Shown: positions 37,636 through 50,218 of the stretch, piece after piece | Layout: the number at the start of each line of letters is the position of its first letter | Position numbering within the stretch: the stretch's first letter is position 1 | NCBI GenBank assembly: GCA_950295325.1 | Contig: OX485808.1 | Coordinates: forward strand, 17,444,527 to 17,508,526 | Length of the DNA: 64,000 nucleotides | DNA from: Polytrichum commune | Lineage: Eukaryota > Streptophyta > Polytrichopsida > Polytrichales > Polytrichaceae | Reading direction: 5' to 3' | Translations under genes and position numbers: made by a program | The notes under the pieces: generated by a model | What the model was told of the DNA's origin: nothing | Databases searched by the model: none | Seen by the model: only the letters and a program-made list of their open reading frames with translations

Positions 37636-38190
37636 TTGGTTAGCATGCTGTTGTATATTGAAAGAGAATAATTCAAAGCATTTTAAGTCAGTTTGAAGAT
37701 ATTTGAGTTTCTACCTTTTTTGGGTCACTGCCTGAGAAAGATTCTCACCTAAACAAAAGTTAATGAGAATTTGCAATTTGTAAACATCTCTCCCAGAATT
37801 CTCAAATCGTTCATAGTCATACAGATCTTTTTGAAAGGTTGATCAGAATTTATTTTATTTCAATTTCATGAATTTAAAAACTTTTGGTAATCTAACGAGT
37901 CACCCAGCTTGTAATGATACATCCCAGTGTAGTGTAACTTCTTAATTAGCATAAATCAATAGAGGAGTACAAATTTTCAACATTACACCTCAACGGCCAC
38001 TAAAGCTGGCACAAACAATAGACAGCACTGGAAACTTCCTCTTTACAAATTGATGTACGCACCTGTATTAAATGATAGGTGAGGGTCCAAATTGCGCAAA
38101 CATTTACAATCATTTTGCACCTACGTTGTGGACATTTCAAATCTACACGAGAAAATGATAGATGCTGCCCCCTGCCACGTAAGAATTTCC
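37636..38190. other. 3' regions of convergent GH51 and sucrose synthase genes
   Basis: 555 bases separate the two stop codons. No other gene is visible. It presumably contains both 3' UTRs and cleavage sites. Confidence 0.6.
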
Positions 38191-41100
38191 TTAAACTTTT
38201 TTCTCTTGCTCCTTGAGGGATTTGGTGTCATCACTTGCAATTGGCACAGTTTTCACCTGGGGAACAAGAGCACAATAAAATAAGTTTGCTAAAAAATATC
38301 CCACGTGTAAAAGAACTGCAGTACTGCAATGACCTTTATCCACAGCTCCAAAGATCCTACAAAGTGCTCCTTTAAAAAAGTTAGATATGAAATAGGCACA
38401 TACCAGTTCCCTGAATTTCAAAATATAAAACATTTCAATATAGCGCCTTGTCTCGCGTCTACCAAGCTTGGAAACATACTTCCAGAAGCCATACACTTTA
38501 GACAACATCAGTAACCGCTCCGCATAAATCTTCCAAGTATACCTTCAAAAATCCACCACAAATTAATCATAGATGGTGGGACCCCAGTTTCCAAAACTAC
38601 GCATATAAGGTGTCTAGATGGGTTTTGAATGTTACTTTTTCCAAGTAGCCCACTTTTCCTAGGAAATGAAACCATGATGAGTACAAGATAGTTAGCAAAT
38701 CCCAATCAAGGCCGTAGCAACTTTCCTCATAATTTTTGGAGCTCATGTAAATATCTTATTCATTATCAAAGTGAAGATTCTCATGCTCGTTAACTGGTCA
38801 TGTAGGGTCCCCCAATGATGTTGTCTATTGAGACCAGAATGGTTATCAAATTTTGAGCACATAGTCCAATCTTTTTTTGCATGCCACACCAAACCAACTA
38901 GAGCTCACATATAGGTGTCCAATTAAGATAAGTAACTGAATTAGGCATGGCTACATTATGTCTTATACAAAGAACTAGAGAGCCAATTTAATCTTGAATC
39001 TTAAATTGAAAGTTTTATCCCATCATCAATCAACACAAAGTTGATGGACGACAAAATGGAGAATTTGACATACTTGGTGTGAATCCGTTTGAGGCCTGCC
39101 TCCGAGACTTCACTCCAATAATCTTTCTCCTTTACACATCGTTCGAAGAAGCCAACCATAATGTTGCTGGCCGAGTCACCCTGATAAGGATCAATTTGGA
39201 AACCCGAAACATTGTCTTCAATAATCTCTGCGGGACCACCGTGACACGTGGCAAATGACACAAGACCACACGTCATAGCCTCAATCACTGTCAACCCAAA
39301 ACCCTCGTACAAGGCAGGTTGTACAAAGGCTCCATGGGAGTCCGCAATGAGTCGGTACAATTCACCGTTAAGAACCTTATCCGTTTGCGCACGAATCCAC
39401 CGGAAATCACCGTCAAGTTTATATTCCTTCATGAGGCTGTGCATCTTCTCAATCTCATCAATCTCCTCGCGGTCCTTCGACTTCTCCTTATCAATGTTAC
39501 CCGCCACTACCACAAGGTTAACAAGCTCTCTCAACCGGGGGTTTTTCGCAAACATCTCCACAAGACCACTGATGTTTTTCACCTTGTCGAGGCGTGCCAT
39601 TGAGAAGAGGATAGGTTTGTTCCTATCTTTTATCGTACCGCTGCACAGTCACAAGCTAATAATTAAGTGCTCCTTTAACTTTTGAGACTAGTTGACAAAA
39701 TACCTACTAATGTAGGTGGGTCTTAAATCGTAACTTTTTGTGACTAGCCCACATCTCCTAGGATATGAACCGTATGACCAGTACGAGATGGTTAGCAAAT
39801 CCAAATCAATGCCATATCCATTTTTTAGCTCACACATATATCCTGTTCATTAGGAAAGGGAGATTCTCGTGCTCATCAAATGGTCATATAGCTCCCCCCA
39901 ATTATGTTGACAGTTGAGCCTAGAATTGGTCACCATATTCTAAACAAGTAGTCCAATCTCTTTAAAACACATGTCTTTTCATATCCATTATGGAGCCACA
40001 CCTAACCAGATACCTGTCAAATATAAGTGTCCGATTAAGATAAGTGATGGAATTAAGCACATCTACCTATGTAGTTCTGAGCTAAAATATTCATGAACTG
40101 TCTCAAAAAATAATGGGATGGACACAAGGGACAATGAGGGAGAACATAGCACTCTTAAGCATGTGTACAGAAATTCTATTCTAGCTCCAAGAATATGATT
40201 TCAAAAATCAAGGTCCTTGAGTACGTGCATGAATGCCAAGTGGTTAATTAGTCGACACCAATCTCATTTTTGGTATCTTTGGACACAAGGCCTTCTTCCA
40301 TCAACCAAGATTCAATTGAAGAGGTGCCAAACTCCCTAATGGATTCATTCATAGGTTATCTTAGAATTACTCCATTTGCATTGGAACCTATATAGGCTAC
40401 TTAGAAATGTTATGAGTATTGTGACGGTAAATATAAATGAGCCTGAAAATGGGTCACTTACACATGCTCAGCAGTTTGCTCAGGATCATACAAGAGTTTG
40501 TTTAAAGCCTCGTGACATTTGGTTAGACGTTTTTCCTTCTCCGTGAAGGAGAAATAGACGTCCAAATCAGCTCCTGGTGAGACAATGTTGAATTTTGGGT
40601 CAAAAACGTCAATTCCGTTCACGACACGGTATAATCCAGGAAGGGAGAATGCTACATGGCTCTCATATTGACCCACAGTTTCTGCACTGAAAAACCCCCA
40701 CTTTTATACTGTTAGAAAGGTATAAATTACCACAAGCAAACAACAAGAACTATAATTATCACTACAATTTTTAGCTAGCTGTCTCAAAGGTGACCCAATT
40801 CAATATTGAGTCATACATAAAATATACTTTTCAAATCAGTTCGAGACTTGGAAATAATTAAAGATTCGGGATCAAATACAAAACTTAGGTGCCACTGAGA
40901 GCAAGTACATGCTAAGTGTATTTGATCATCAATGTCACATATTACTGTATCTTCGTTTTCTCCCTGTAAACAATGTACTAAGGTAGATGGGTCTTAATTG
41001 GTTACTTTTTCCAACAAGCCCACTTCTCCTAGAATATGGAAACACGTCATTAGTACAAGATGGCCAGCAAATCCAAATCGAGACCATTGCCACTATTCTC

Positions 41101-44100
41101 ATAATTTTTGGAGCTCATGTGAATATCTTACTCATTATCAAAGTGAAGATTCTCGTCCTCATTAAATGGTCATATTGACCCCCCCCCAATTATGTTGACT
41201 TTTTAACCTAGAATGGTTATTGTATTTTGAGCGGGTAAATACATATTTCTTTTCGGTATCCGTTCCTGGAGCCACACTGAACAACATACCACTCAAATAT
41301 AGGTGTTCAGATTAAGATAAGTAACCAAATTAGGCACGCCTACCTTAAACATACTGTTCTTTGAAGCTTAGAAATCAGCAAAAAATCATTCAGACTTGAA
41401 CATTGGTCTATAGTAAACTCGTTGAACCTCTAAAGCTTATAACTCTTTATACCTGCCAGCAATTTCTTGGTAAGTGCTTGTGATGATGAAGTCGGCATGG
41501 TTCATAGCAATAAGGTCTGCAGTGAACTGGCAAGAAAAGTGATACTTCTCCTCAAATTTCTTCCAGTAGATGTCTGACTCTGGATACTTTGTCTTCTCAA
41601 GGGCATGTGCTATATTACACTGTTGCATTCAATAATCCTCGTCAGAATTTAGACAACCTTACTGTTAGGGCCCAAAATTCTTCTTCATTCAAAACCCAGA
41701 CATAAGATTGACACATTAAATTACTGACCTGGGTGACACCAAGTTTGTGAGAGAGCAAGGAGGCCACAAGATTGCCGTCAGTGTAGTTGCCAATAATAAA
41801 ATCCGGTTTCCCAGATAATTCTTCAGTGAGTTCCACTGCAACATCCTGAAATATATATATAAAAGTCAAATTTGCATCAGTGAACAGCATGGAAGAGCAC
41901 AAAACTACTACAAGACGGTCAGTGATTTAAGAGTACCTGATACTAAATTGTAGACTGAACTACCCAAATGAATAGCATCATGTCGAAACATTGAGTAAAT
42001 GAGTACTTCAAATAGATGACATATTGGACTAGAGCCCTTGTACATAATTCGTACATCTAATATACCTAGTACCCCACAAACGAGATTTTGTTTTTTTTTT
42101 GGGGTCAGTATTTACGTTTTTGGCCCTTGCAAATCCACCTCAAAGTGAACCTGCAGCATCAAACAATGATGCCGCAGGTGCAACAAAGAATAAGTTTATT
42201 ATGATCGGAAAACTGACCATAACGAACTTCTCCAGGAATGGGTAAACATCAAATCGGGAGATCCAATTTTGAAGGATTCCGTCCTTGTGCCTAAATGGCA
42301 CCCGAAGGATGCGGGAATACTTTGTGCCCTCCAGCTTCTCAATCCGCTGATTGCATGTTGTTCCATTTGCATTTGGTATAAGACGAGTCACCTGGAGAGA
42401 GAGTACCACGACATTGACACCAAATTTTTTTTTTAAGTTCAAATTACACTTGAACCACCACGGAACGACCTCAAAAGCATTACATATATTTAACTCGTAA
42501 CTAAGCAGAAAACAATTCTTGCAGGTCACGTAAACTTTCACATGTGTATATTAGTGACAATTTCTATTAATATGAATTAGACATATCATTCATGTTTGGC
42601 TTAAAAAAATGAAAAATGAGGGTGACGTGCGTACCACAACAATTTGAGGCTTGATGTCAAGGCCCTGCTCCTTGATATTCTTTAGCATCTCACTCTCCAT
42701 TGCACGGACCTGGTCCAAAATGTACACAATCTGAACCCCCACCCAGAGCTTTCAGCACATATATCCACCTTAGAACAATAATGTATGTATTGTTTCCTCC
42801 ATATTCTCACCAGGCTCATAACATTCTTAAAATAGCTTTTTTAGCTTCTGTCACAAATGGAATGATTTTTAGGTGATCCTCATAACCTATGAATGATTTC
42901 ATTGAGGACTCACGCACCTCTTCAATTGAATTTTGGTAGACGTTAGAAGGCGTTGTGTACAAAGATAAGCAACAAGGAGGTGTTGACTAATGAGATCTTG
43001 CCACTTTACTATGCTCGGTGTTCAGGGATGTAAATCAAGGACCTTGATTCTTGAAATATTATTTTTGAGCCTAGAATAGAAAGACAGCATCCTTTCGCAT
43101 GCTTAAGAATGCTATGCTGCAAATAGGAATCTATCAGTGCCTTAATAGTGTGACAAATAGTATAATTCTGTGAAACAGATACAGGATTTGTGTAGATAAA
43201 TAAGTTTCATTTTGCTAACAGCCCAACAAAGCCACAACCAGGGAAATAATGTCCATTTTAACTCACCTGTCCACCTGTGTCGGGCATCCCAAGGACATCA
43301 GCTTGTCCAAAATATCCGTGTGGCGACACAATGGCCACACTGAACACCATTGGAATTCGTGCGAGAAATTTTTCAAGGGTGTCAGGATCAGGGGCTTGGA
43401 GGAGGTCAAGTAGCAAGTGAATCATTTCCAAAACCCGCCCTGCCGTGTTACCCCACCCTTTCTCCATGCCTAATTCTCGCAACCTGTATCACACTCACAA
43501 AATGTGTCATCCTGTCAATTCCTTTTCTCCTTGCAATTTACACACTGTCCAATAATGCTCTATTTCAAAGGGATACTCATAGAACATCGGTCCCCAGAAC
43601 CACAGCTTAAGGGCCTAAGGTTTAGAGTTTCGAATTCCTTTTCACCTGATTACACCAGCCAAAGAACACAAACCTTAACCTCACAACAGATATAACTAAA
43701 GGAGATGAACATTGCTAGAAGTCAACATTTCTAGAGTCTATTTGGACAAAAGCCCCTCACAATAGCCGCTTGATGAATTTAAGCGGCTGAATATCTTTAT
43801 GAATTTGATGAAAGAGCTGTAAACGGTGACTGGGGATGAGGACATACCGGAAAGCAAAATCGTTGATGGGGGTGTCACTTGGAAGTGTGGTCAAATACTC
43901 CTCCGCTTTGACAAGCACATGTCGAAGCTTGCTAAGGGTGCTAATTCCCTCATTCAGCAGCAAAGTCTGCAACCATTCTCTGACCATTGTCATGAACTAT
44001 TTCCAGAAGAATGCAAGTCAAGTTTTTGAGCCCCATAACACATAATGCTTATTAATCATACCAAGAGCACCCCCAATCTTTCCGGTCCTGATGAACCGAT

Positions 44101-46320
44101 TAACAAGAACAAGTCATCAGCTCATGGAAACATGATGGAGATATATTAAAGTTATCCTCAAACTCAACATGACTTTTAGTTGGGAGTTGGTTGTTTTGCA
44201 TACACCCCCTTCCATCTTCGGTAACTTTTTGGTGCATGCTTGGAGGTAGTGTGGAGGTTTGAACGAAGAACATTCTATTATTGGTCGATCGAGCGTCAAA
44301 CTCATTTTGACATGCCAAAAAGGTCCTAACATGACTTTGGCCCTCACTGAATCGAAACAAGTTTCTCTTCGTTCAAATCCAAACACTACCTCCAAGTATC
44401 ACCATTACAAGTGCAAAGAAACTATTGACATGTGTGCAAAACAACCAATGAAAAATCATAGATTACCCACCAACTCCAGACGAAAAGCCCCATTGGGTTA
44501 AAGCATAACTCGAATATTGTGCCAGGAATTAGAGAAAAGACTAACCTGCCCTTTATGCTTGTGGATTCTCATAAACTCAAGAAGTGGTTCCATGCTATCA
44601 GGATCGTGGAACAGCCTCGAAGAGAGGTGCCGGTTGAGAAACTGCACACCATTGCCGATGGAAGATGGTCTTGTCATTCGTGGGAACCCCGCATTGAACG
44701 GCTCAAAATCCAACTCCAAAACGAAGGGGTCATTGCAGCTGCAAACAACCAAATACGCAAATTCTACTTAGGCATTGCAAACAACAAAAACCCAACTTCA
44801 TCTCCAGTTACAATTGTGATGAAAAAGAAAAAATGAGCGGGATGAAAGAGAGATTTCTTACTGTTGTCCGTCTGCAAGGCATTCTTTGAATGACAGGTAC
44901 TCGGAGACGGTGAGCTCCTCTACAACCATTTCATCCACGTTTACACGCAAGTGTTCCCACACACCGGGTCGAGGCCTTATAGCCAACCCTACCCAGGGTG
45001 GCACTACTATGGCTTCCTGCAATTCCACAAAACAAAGGTTAAAAAGGCTCTCTAATTTTTTATGTGTGAACTTGTTGAATCTTATACATATGAACGTTGT
45101 CAAAAGAATACTCCATGTTGATTCTGGGTGTTTTTCGAAAACTGAGACACAAATTCTCTACCCAAAACTTTCGAGCCAGTGGATGATGGAGCAGAGGGTC
45201 ATCAAAGGGCGAGTTGTATATGAAAGAACCTGTCACATTCTAAGAAATATTATAAATTCAAATCGGTTCCATTTCTCCTTTGTAATATGAATCAACATGA
45301 AAAGCAATAGAACCCAGGGTGGCAATGTGACTATGGCTTCCTGCAATTCCCACAAAAGCCTCGAAACTGAGACACAGATTCTCTACTGAAAGAAGCAACC
45401 TCAAGGTTTCTACCCAATGGATGATGAAGCAGAGGATCATCAAAGGAAGAGCTTCATAAAAAACATCTTATCACATTTGTAGGACTTCCACAGATTCAAA
45501 TTGGTTACATTCATACTTTGTAGAACATAAGATCAACATTGAATGCAATAGAAATCTTGAGGTTTTTCAAGCAGGGATGGAAAAGTGGCATCAAGAAGGC
45601 CACAGACAACTACACGTTTGATTTCTTCATTCAATTTCTCCATTTGAAGAGAAGAATCACATACCTGACATGCCATTAAAATGCGACCCATCGGTCCATT
45701 CTTCAAGTCCGAGCCTTCGTCACCCTCCAGAAATTTCTGGAGCTCGGTCATGACATCATGCGGTTGTAGGATTCCGCACCCCTTGGCTACCAAACTGCGC
45801 CCCACAAATCACATGTACATATTATCATTATATCATCCATGTCACAAACCATAAGTTCAATGGCTCTCACCAATTAAAAGAGAAAAGAAAAGGTCAGGTT
45901 TCCAAATAGAAAGCTTCACAAGCAGATCTGCATAATGAATTCGAGTCACATTCTCGAAAACACTAAATTCTTGAAGGTTGTCAATTTGAAAATCAAGCCT
46001 TATTAGGACTTTATACCAGATTCAAGTACCATAGTAAGTATGTCCCTTGTATTTTGGTTCTCTAATTTGCGAAAAGCCAAAAGGAGGCAAAATGAATGCG
46101 TCTGCCATTCACAAAATCCTCTATAGAGAATCTGCCATTGTAGTGGAGATAATTTGTTCAATGACAAGTAGTTCAATGATGAGTCTAAGGGTAGGGTTTT
46201 GAGTTACTGTGCAAGGAGGCGAACGCTTTTGTTTCGTTCGCCTTGCAGAGTTTCCTGCATCCGCTCCCGCATGCTGGTCACTCGTGGCAGTGCCGCCGGC
46301 CGTGACCTCAAAACCTCCAT
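38191..46320 (-). CDS. SUS: Sucrose synthase
   Basis: Reversibly converts sucrose and UDP to UDP-glucose and fructose (cytosolic, GT4 fold). Fourteen coding exons read in this direction: 46320-46208, 45794-45665, 45016-44862, 44738-44546, 43966-43848, 43483-43267, 42730-42635, 42391-42218, 41845-41729, 41619-41453, 40686-40462, 39640-39074, 38542-38404, 38256-38191. All are GT-AG and in phase, giving 825 residues (family about 805). Ser16 in RVTSMRERM matches the conserved N-terminal phosphorylation site. [15 protein letters not shown] (to residue 309) is the sugar-binding loop. The E-x7-E motif is [12 protein letters not shown] (Glu681, Glu689). [12 protein letters not shown] differs from the usual CGLPTFATCHGG. 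A possible 5' UTR intron acceptor (TTTGCAG) lies just upstream at 46360-46366, as in many plant SUS genes. The gene looks intact; three introns hold family A MITEs, and intron 2 has a duplicated exon-3 acceptor. Confidence 0.96.
38608..38956 (-). mobile_element. MITE family A, copy in sucrose synthase intron 12
   Basis: Inverted relative to the WDR3 copy. The left end AAGGTGTCTAGATGGGTTTTG and the right end TTAGGCATGGCTACATTA are somewhat eroded. The interior CATAATTTTTGGAGCTCATG and AGTCCAATCTTTTTTTGC are diagnostic. It sits between the exons 39640-39074 and 38542-38404. Confidence 0.8.
39709..40068 (-). mobile_element. MITE family A, copy in sucrose synthase intron 11
   Basis: Left end TGTAGGTGGGTCTTAAAT, right end TTAAGCACATCTACCTAT. 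The interior has GATTCTCGTGCTCATCAAATG and GGAGCCACACCTAACCAG. The ends are moderately diverged from the intact copy at 40981-41345. Confidence 0.8.
40981..41345 (-). mobile_element. MITE family A, best-preserved copy (sucrose synthase intron 10)
   Basis: 365 bases. Left end AGGTAGATGGGTCTTAATTG and right end, inverted, TTAGGCACGCCTACCT, with TA on both outer sides (40979-40980 and 41346-41347). It is suitable as the reference copy because both ends and the interior are intact. Confidence 0.85.
44985..45570 (-). repeat. Tandem duplication in sucrose synthase intron 2, copying the exon 3 start
   Basis: The real acceptor and exon 3 start on the minus strand (GGAATTGCAG|GAAGCCATAG at 45016) reappear at about 45340 as GGAATTGCAG|GAAGCCATAG. 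The copied exon codons read [10 protein letters not shown] against EAIV-VPPWV in the real exon. The intron part also repeats (ATGATGAAGCAGAGGATCATC with a partner at about 45182, spacing about 240). Confidence 0.85.
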
Positions 46321-47585
46321 CCTAACCTTGAAATCCTTTCCAATTTTCAACTTCCTAACCTGCAAACAAAATCATTACTACCACTTTCAGAGTGCAATTT
46401 TGAACCTCAACCTGAAACCTCTCCTGCATTCACCCACCACTCTCCTCTCCTCTCCCGGCGTGAGCTACAATCCCCGCACACTCCAACACCAACAAGCAAC
46501 AAAATGCATCCAAAGAACATAAACAAGAAGAGTGGGTAATAACAACAAAAACCAAAAAACCAAAAAACTCACAGCTCGACCGACCACTTCACCCTCACTC
46601 AGAAACATCTCCAACTCAATTAGCTGTCCACACACCAGAATTGAAATGATTCTCGGAGCATCACCCCAATCGCATCAATTACTATATTGCAATTTTATGA
46701 GGACTTTTATTTTTTATTTCAATTTTGTTAGATATACTTCAAAGGAACTAAGGTAGGTGTACTGAAAAGAAGGTTTCAATATCTGCAAAACCATCAAAAT
46801 GTGACCCAATGCTACATCCTTCACCATCAACAACTTAGACAAAAACTAAACCCAAGTACACAAACAAGAAGAGGGAAACTCAAAAATCCAAAACATAAAA
46901 ATTAAATAAAAATCACAACTTCACTTGCACTCAGAAACATTTGCGCATAAAACCACGACGAGAATAGAGAAGAAACAGCAAGCTAAAACCTCGCAACTCG
47001 ATTAGCTGGCGACATTCTAGACTCAATTGCAACTCTAAAAGCATCAAGTTCCCCAATACCACCAATTCCTATCATCGTCCCCATACCTCAGAATCCTGAT
47101 AGCAACTTCTAAGAACTGATAGCATACAGAATTATGGAAGCAGGATTGGTAGCAACAAATTTCCAACATCTTCAACATACACAACGAAGTCGAGACATAT
47201 CCCATACCAGCTCAGGCTGCGAAGCTGCAAAGTTCCAGAGCTCCAAATCCTTGCGCTGAGACTTAAATTCGTGTGTTGTTGGTGTGGTTGTGAACAGAAC
47301 AGATTACTTCTATCCAATCTGGTGGTGATTACGGTGGTGATTAAGGTGGCGAATGCGCTGAGATGGGAGCAACCCTTGAATATTGGGAAGCAAAGTCAGA
47401 GTTGGTTTGCCAAGTGGGGGCTTGGGGTGCTGCCACGTGGACTTGTTCTGGGCTTTTGGTCAGTCTTTTGGTCAGTCATTTCCTTAAAACCTTTGTTAGG
47501 TGTGGCTGACGTGGCCTTTTGGGTATTCTAATCCCATTGGTTGAGGGGGTGCTGGCACCATCCATCGGCATCTCCAGCTGTAATA
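46321..47585. other. 5' region of the sucrose synthase gene
   Basis: No other gene is supported. It probably contains a non-coding first exon, 5' UTR intron and promoter read on the minus strand. The short frames here overlap on both strands and have no recognisable domain. Confidence 0.5.
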
Positions 47586-48330
47586 CAGTGTAAGTTAATA
47601 ACCTTGTTAATACGACCCTCCTTTATACAACACCCTCGATATTACGACACATTTTTGCAACACCAAACTTTCTAGTTCAAAACTCCCTCTTTCATGCGAC
47701 TACCACACTCGATAATGCAACATTTAGAAATCTCCGTTCTGTCATATTAAAGAGGCAGTTAATGCTAGAATTCCTTTCATCTATGTTATGTACATCTAAA
47801 ATACATCCATTTTGAATTGGGAACTACTTGGGAACTTCACTTACCGTTGGGAACTTAATGAGAATTAGGGTTACTAGTGCAGAATGGACATGGTTAGGGT
47901 TAGAGTGGCCTCCTACCTAGTGTGTTGCTAAACGCCATGCATCATTGTTGTCTAGTTTCTTATTAGAGGACTCTTTATAGTTTGGTGTTAATGAAATTAA
48001 TAGTTTCCAAAAGTTAGTAGGGAATCTAGATAAGATGACAGTTGCTAACTTGGGTAGGCAACACCGAAGATCTTTGGACTCCTTTTTCAAGACTTCTTGA
48101 GAATATTTGTATTTGCTTGGAATTATAAGTTATTATTTTATACCATCTATATTGCCTAAACTTGTTGTATATATAAATATTTTAAGCTCATGTTACTTAT
48201 GTTTTTGTATTCTCTCGATAATACAACAATCTTACACCATTTGTCATATTAATGAGAAGACAACACCTTGATAATACGACATTTTTTGTGTTTCTCAAAC
48301 GTGTCGTACTAAATAGGGAGAACAGTAGTG
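47586..48330 (+). mobile_element. Non-autonomous pogo-like element, copy 2
   Basis: Starts TA|CAGTGTAAGTTAATAACC and ends GGGAGAACAGTAG. It is collinear with the copy at 14997-15723 over almost its whole length (shared GAATGGACATGGTTAGGGTT, CATGCATCATTGTTGTCTAG, AAGATGACAGTTGC). It has no open frame. The two copies differ by small indels and scattered substitutions. Confidence 0.75.
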
Positions 48331-49649
48331 GGAAAAGTGGTGGGCCATCATCTATTTCTCAACACAATCCTTAGCAATTTAGAGGCTAGAAGCGGATAGG
48401 AATGTTGGTGTGATTGGGGCATGAGCCACTCTTGTTGTCGGTAGGTAACCCCTAGTAAATGCTTATGAAGGGTGCGTTCACACATATTTAGTCAAATGGT
48501 CGTGGTTGTGGTTGTGGACTAAATTTAGCCATGATAATGATGTTCTCCATTGAATAAATTAGAAGATGAGGAAAATGACATGGTCGCTCGGGGAGGTCAC
48601 TCCCTCTTATATTAATGCATACACATGTGCTCGGGACTTATTTATTGGGGGGTTATTTACCTTGTAGAAAAGATTATAAGGTATGGTATTTTTCAAAATA
48701 AAGGTAAATGCTTGTATATTGATACACCCTATCAGTAATTATAATTTTGGGGGGAATCATTTTTAAAATACCCCATTTTACTTATACTGCCAAAGAAAAT
48801 TGGAAAGAAGCTTACAGTGCTTGTAGGTCGATATTATTATTAAGTCCATTCCTATGCCTAACAACGTAGTTCATAATTGTCAGAGTTCATACAAATTTGG
48901 TTGACCAAAGTGTGAACAACACATGTGTACAATAGTTGCATCATGCACGGGTTTAGTTTTTATTTTCTTTAATGACATTTGGTTCAAAATAGGAGGTTCA
49001 AGAGTTGGTCTTTGTGGAAACAATCAACAATCAACAGAATTAGAGATTTTACAATGGGGCCATTGCATAACGGTCTTTCACATGTCATAAACAAAGCCAA
49101 TAATGGTTGACCAAATATTGATTGACACATGTATTTGGTCATGCACAAACTATTGATTTTATGACCAATTATAACACACAATATGACTCATAATTTAGAC
49201 TTGATAGATTTGATTAGTGCCAAATTAGTTGGCAAGAAATATTGGCTCCTTGCTCACATTGGACCCTAAGAATCAAGAGGGTGGTAGGAGGGTAGGAAGA
49301 TGGCCTCCAGTTGGCCTAGGTTATGTATGATCTTGGAATGTGTATGTCCAAAATATTCTATGCGTGGACTACAAATTACCTGGTCCAACAACTGCTCATC
49401 AACTGTGTAATGTTATGTGTTTTGATTGGTGAAAAACCATTAATTCTTTCATCTAGTGCATCATAACAATGAATATCAAGTCAATGACCTAATTATTTCT
49501 TTTATAGCCTAATTTTGTTTTTTTTGATGTTTGAACACTTCAAAATCCATAAAGAAATGTAGGTAGTAATTTTCTACAAACCAATTGACAAAGGTGGTTT
49601 GGAACTATAATTATAGCTACGAGTTAAATAAACTTTATTAAGAAAAACT
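48331..49649. other. Intergenic, nothing recognised
   Basis: AT-rich DNA without convincing open frames or clear repeats. Confidence 0.45.
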
Positions 49650-50022
49650 TTGACATGCCTAATTTGGTTATTTATCTTAAATCATACACTTATATTTGAG
49701 TAGTGTGTGGTTAGGTGTTGATCCATAAACAAACACTGAAAAATCTTTGTTTGCAAAGAGATTGGACTATGTGCTCAAATTTTTTTAACCATTCTAGGCT
49801 TAATAATAAAAATAACTGCAGAGACCGATATGACCATTTAATGAGCACTCAAATAATCACTTTAATTTTAAATAAGATATTCATATGAGCTTCAAAAAAT
49901 TTCAAAGGAAAGTGACTATGGCCTCAATTTGGATTTGCTAACTATCTTGTATCAATCACACATTTCATATACTAAGAGAAGTGGACTAATCAGAAAAGTA
50001 ACCAATTAAGACCCATCTGCCT
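49650..50022 (+). mobile_element. MITE family A, copy upstream of MRPL13
   Basis: Left end ATGCCTAATTTGGTTATTTATC, right end AACCAATTAAGACCCATCTGCC. The interior has GAGATTGGACTATGTGCTC and TGACTATGGCCTCAATTTGG. It ends about 200 bases before the MRPL13 start codon, so it lies in the presumed promoter. Confidence 0.75.
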
Positions 50023-50218
50023 TGATCCTTTAAGGGTTAAACAAAAGTTGTAAGGCTAAATGGAAACTTGAAAGATTTACACGGAATAAGGGTATGTCAC
50101 CACGCTTATAGGACTCAATGCAGTCAAACACTCACGGAATTAGAGTAAGTGCTCGCGTGGAGCGAAACCTAAACCCCAGTCTGTGTATCGGACTCCGAGG
50201 GTTTTGCAGCGCTCCGCC

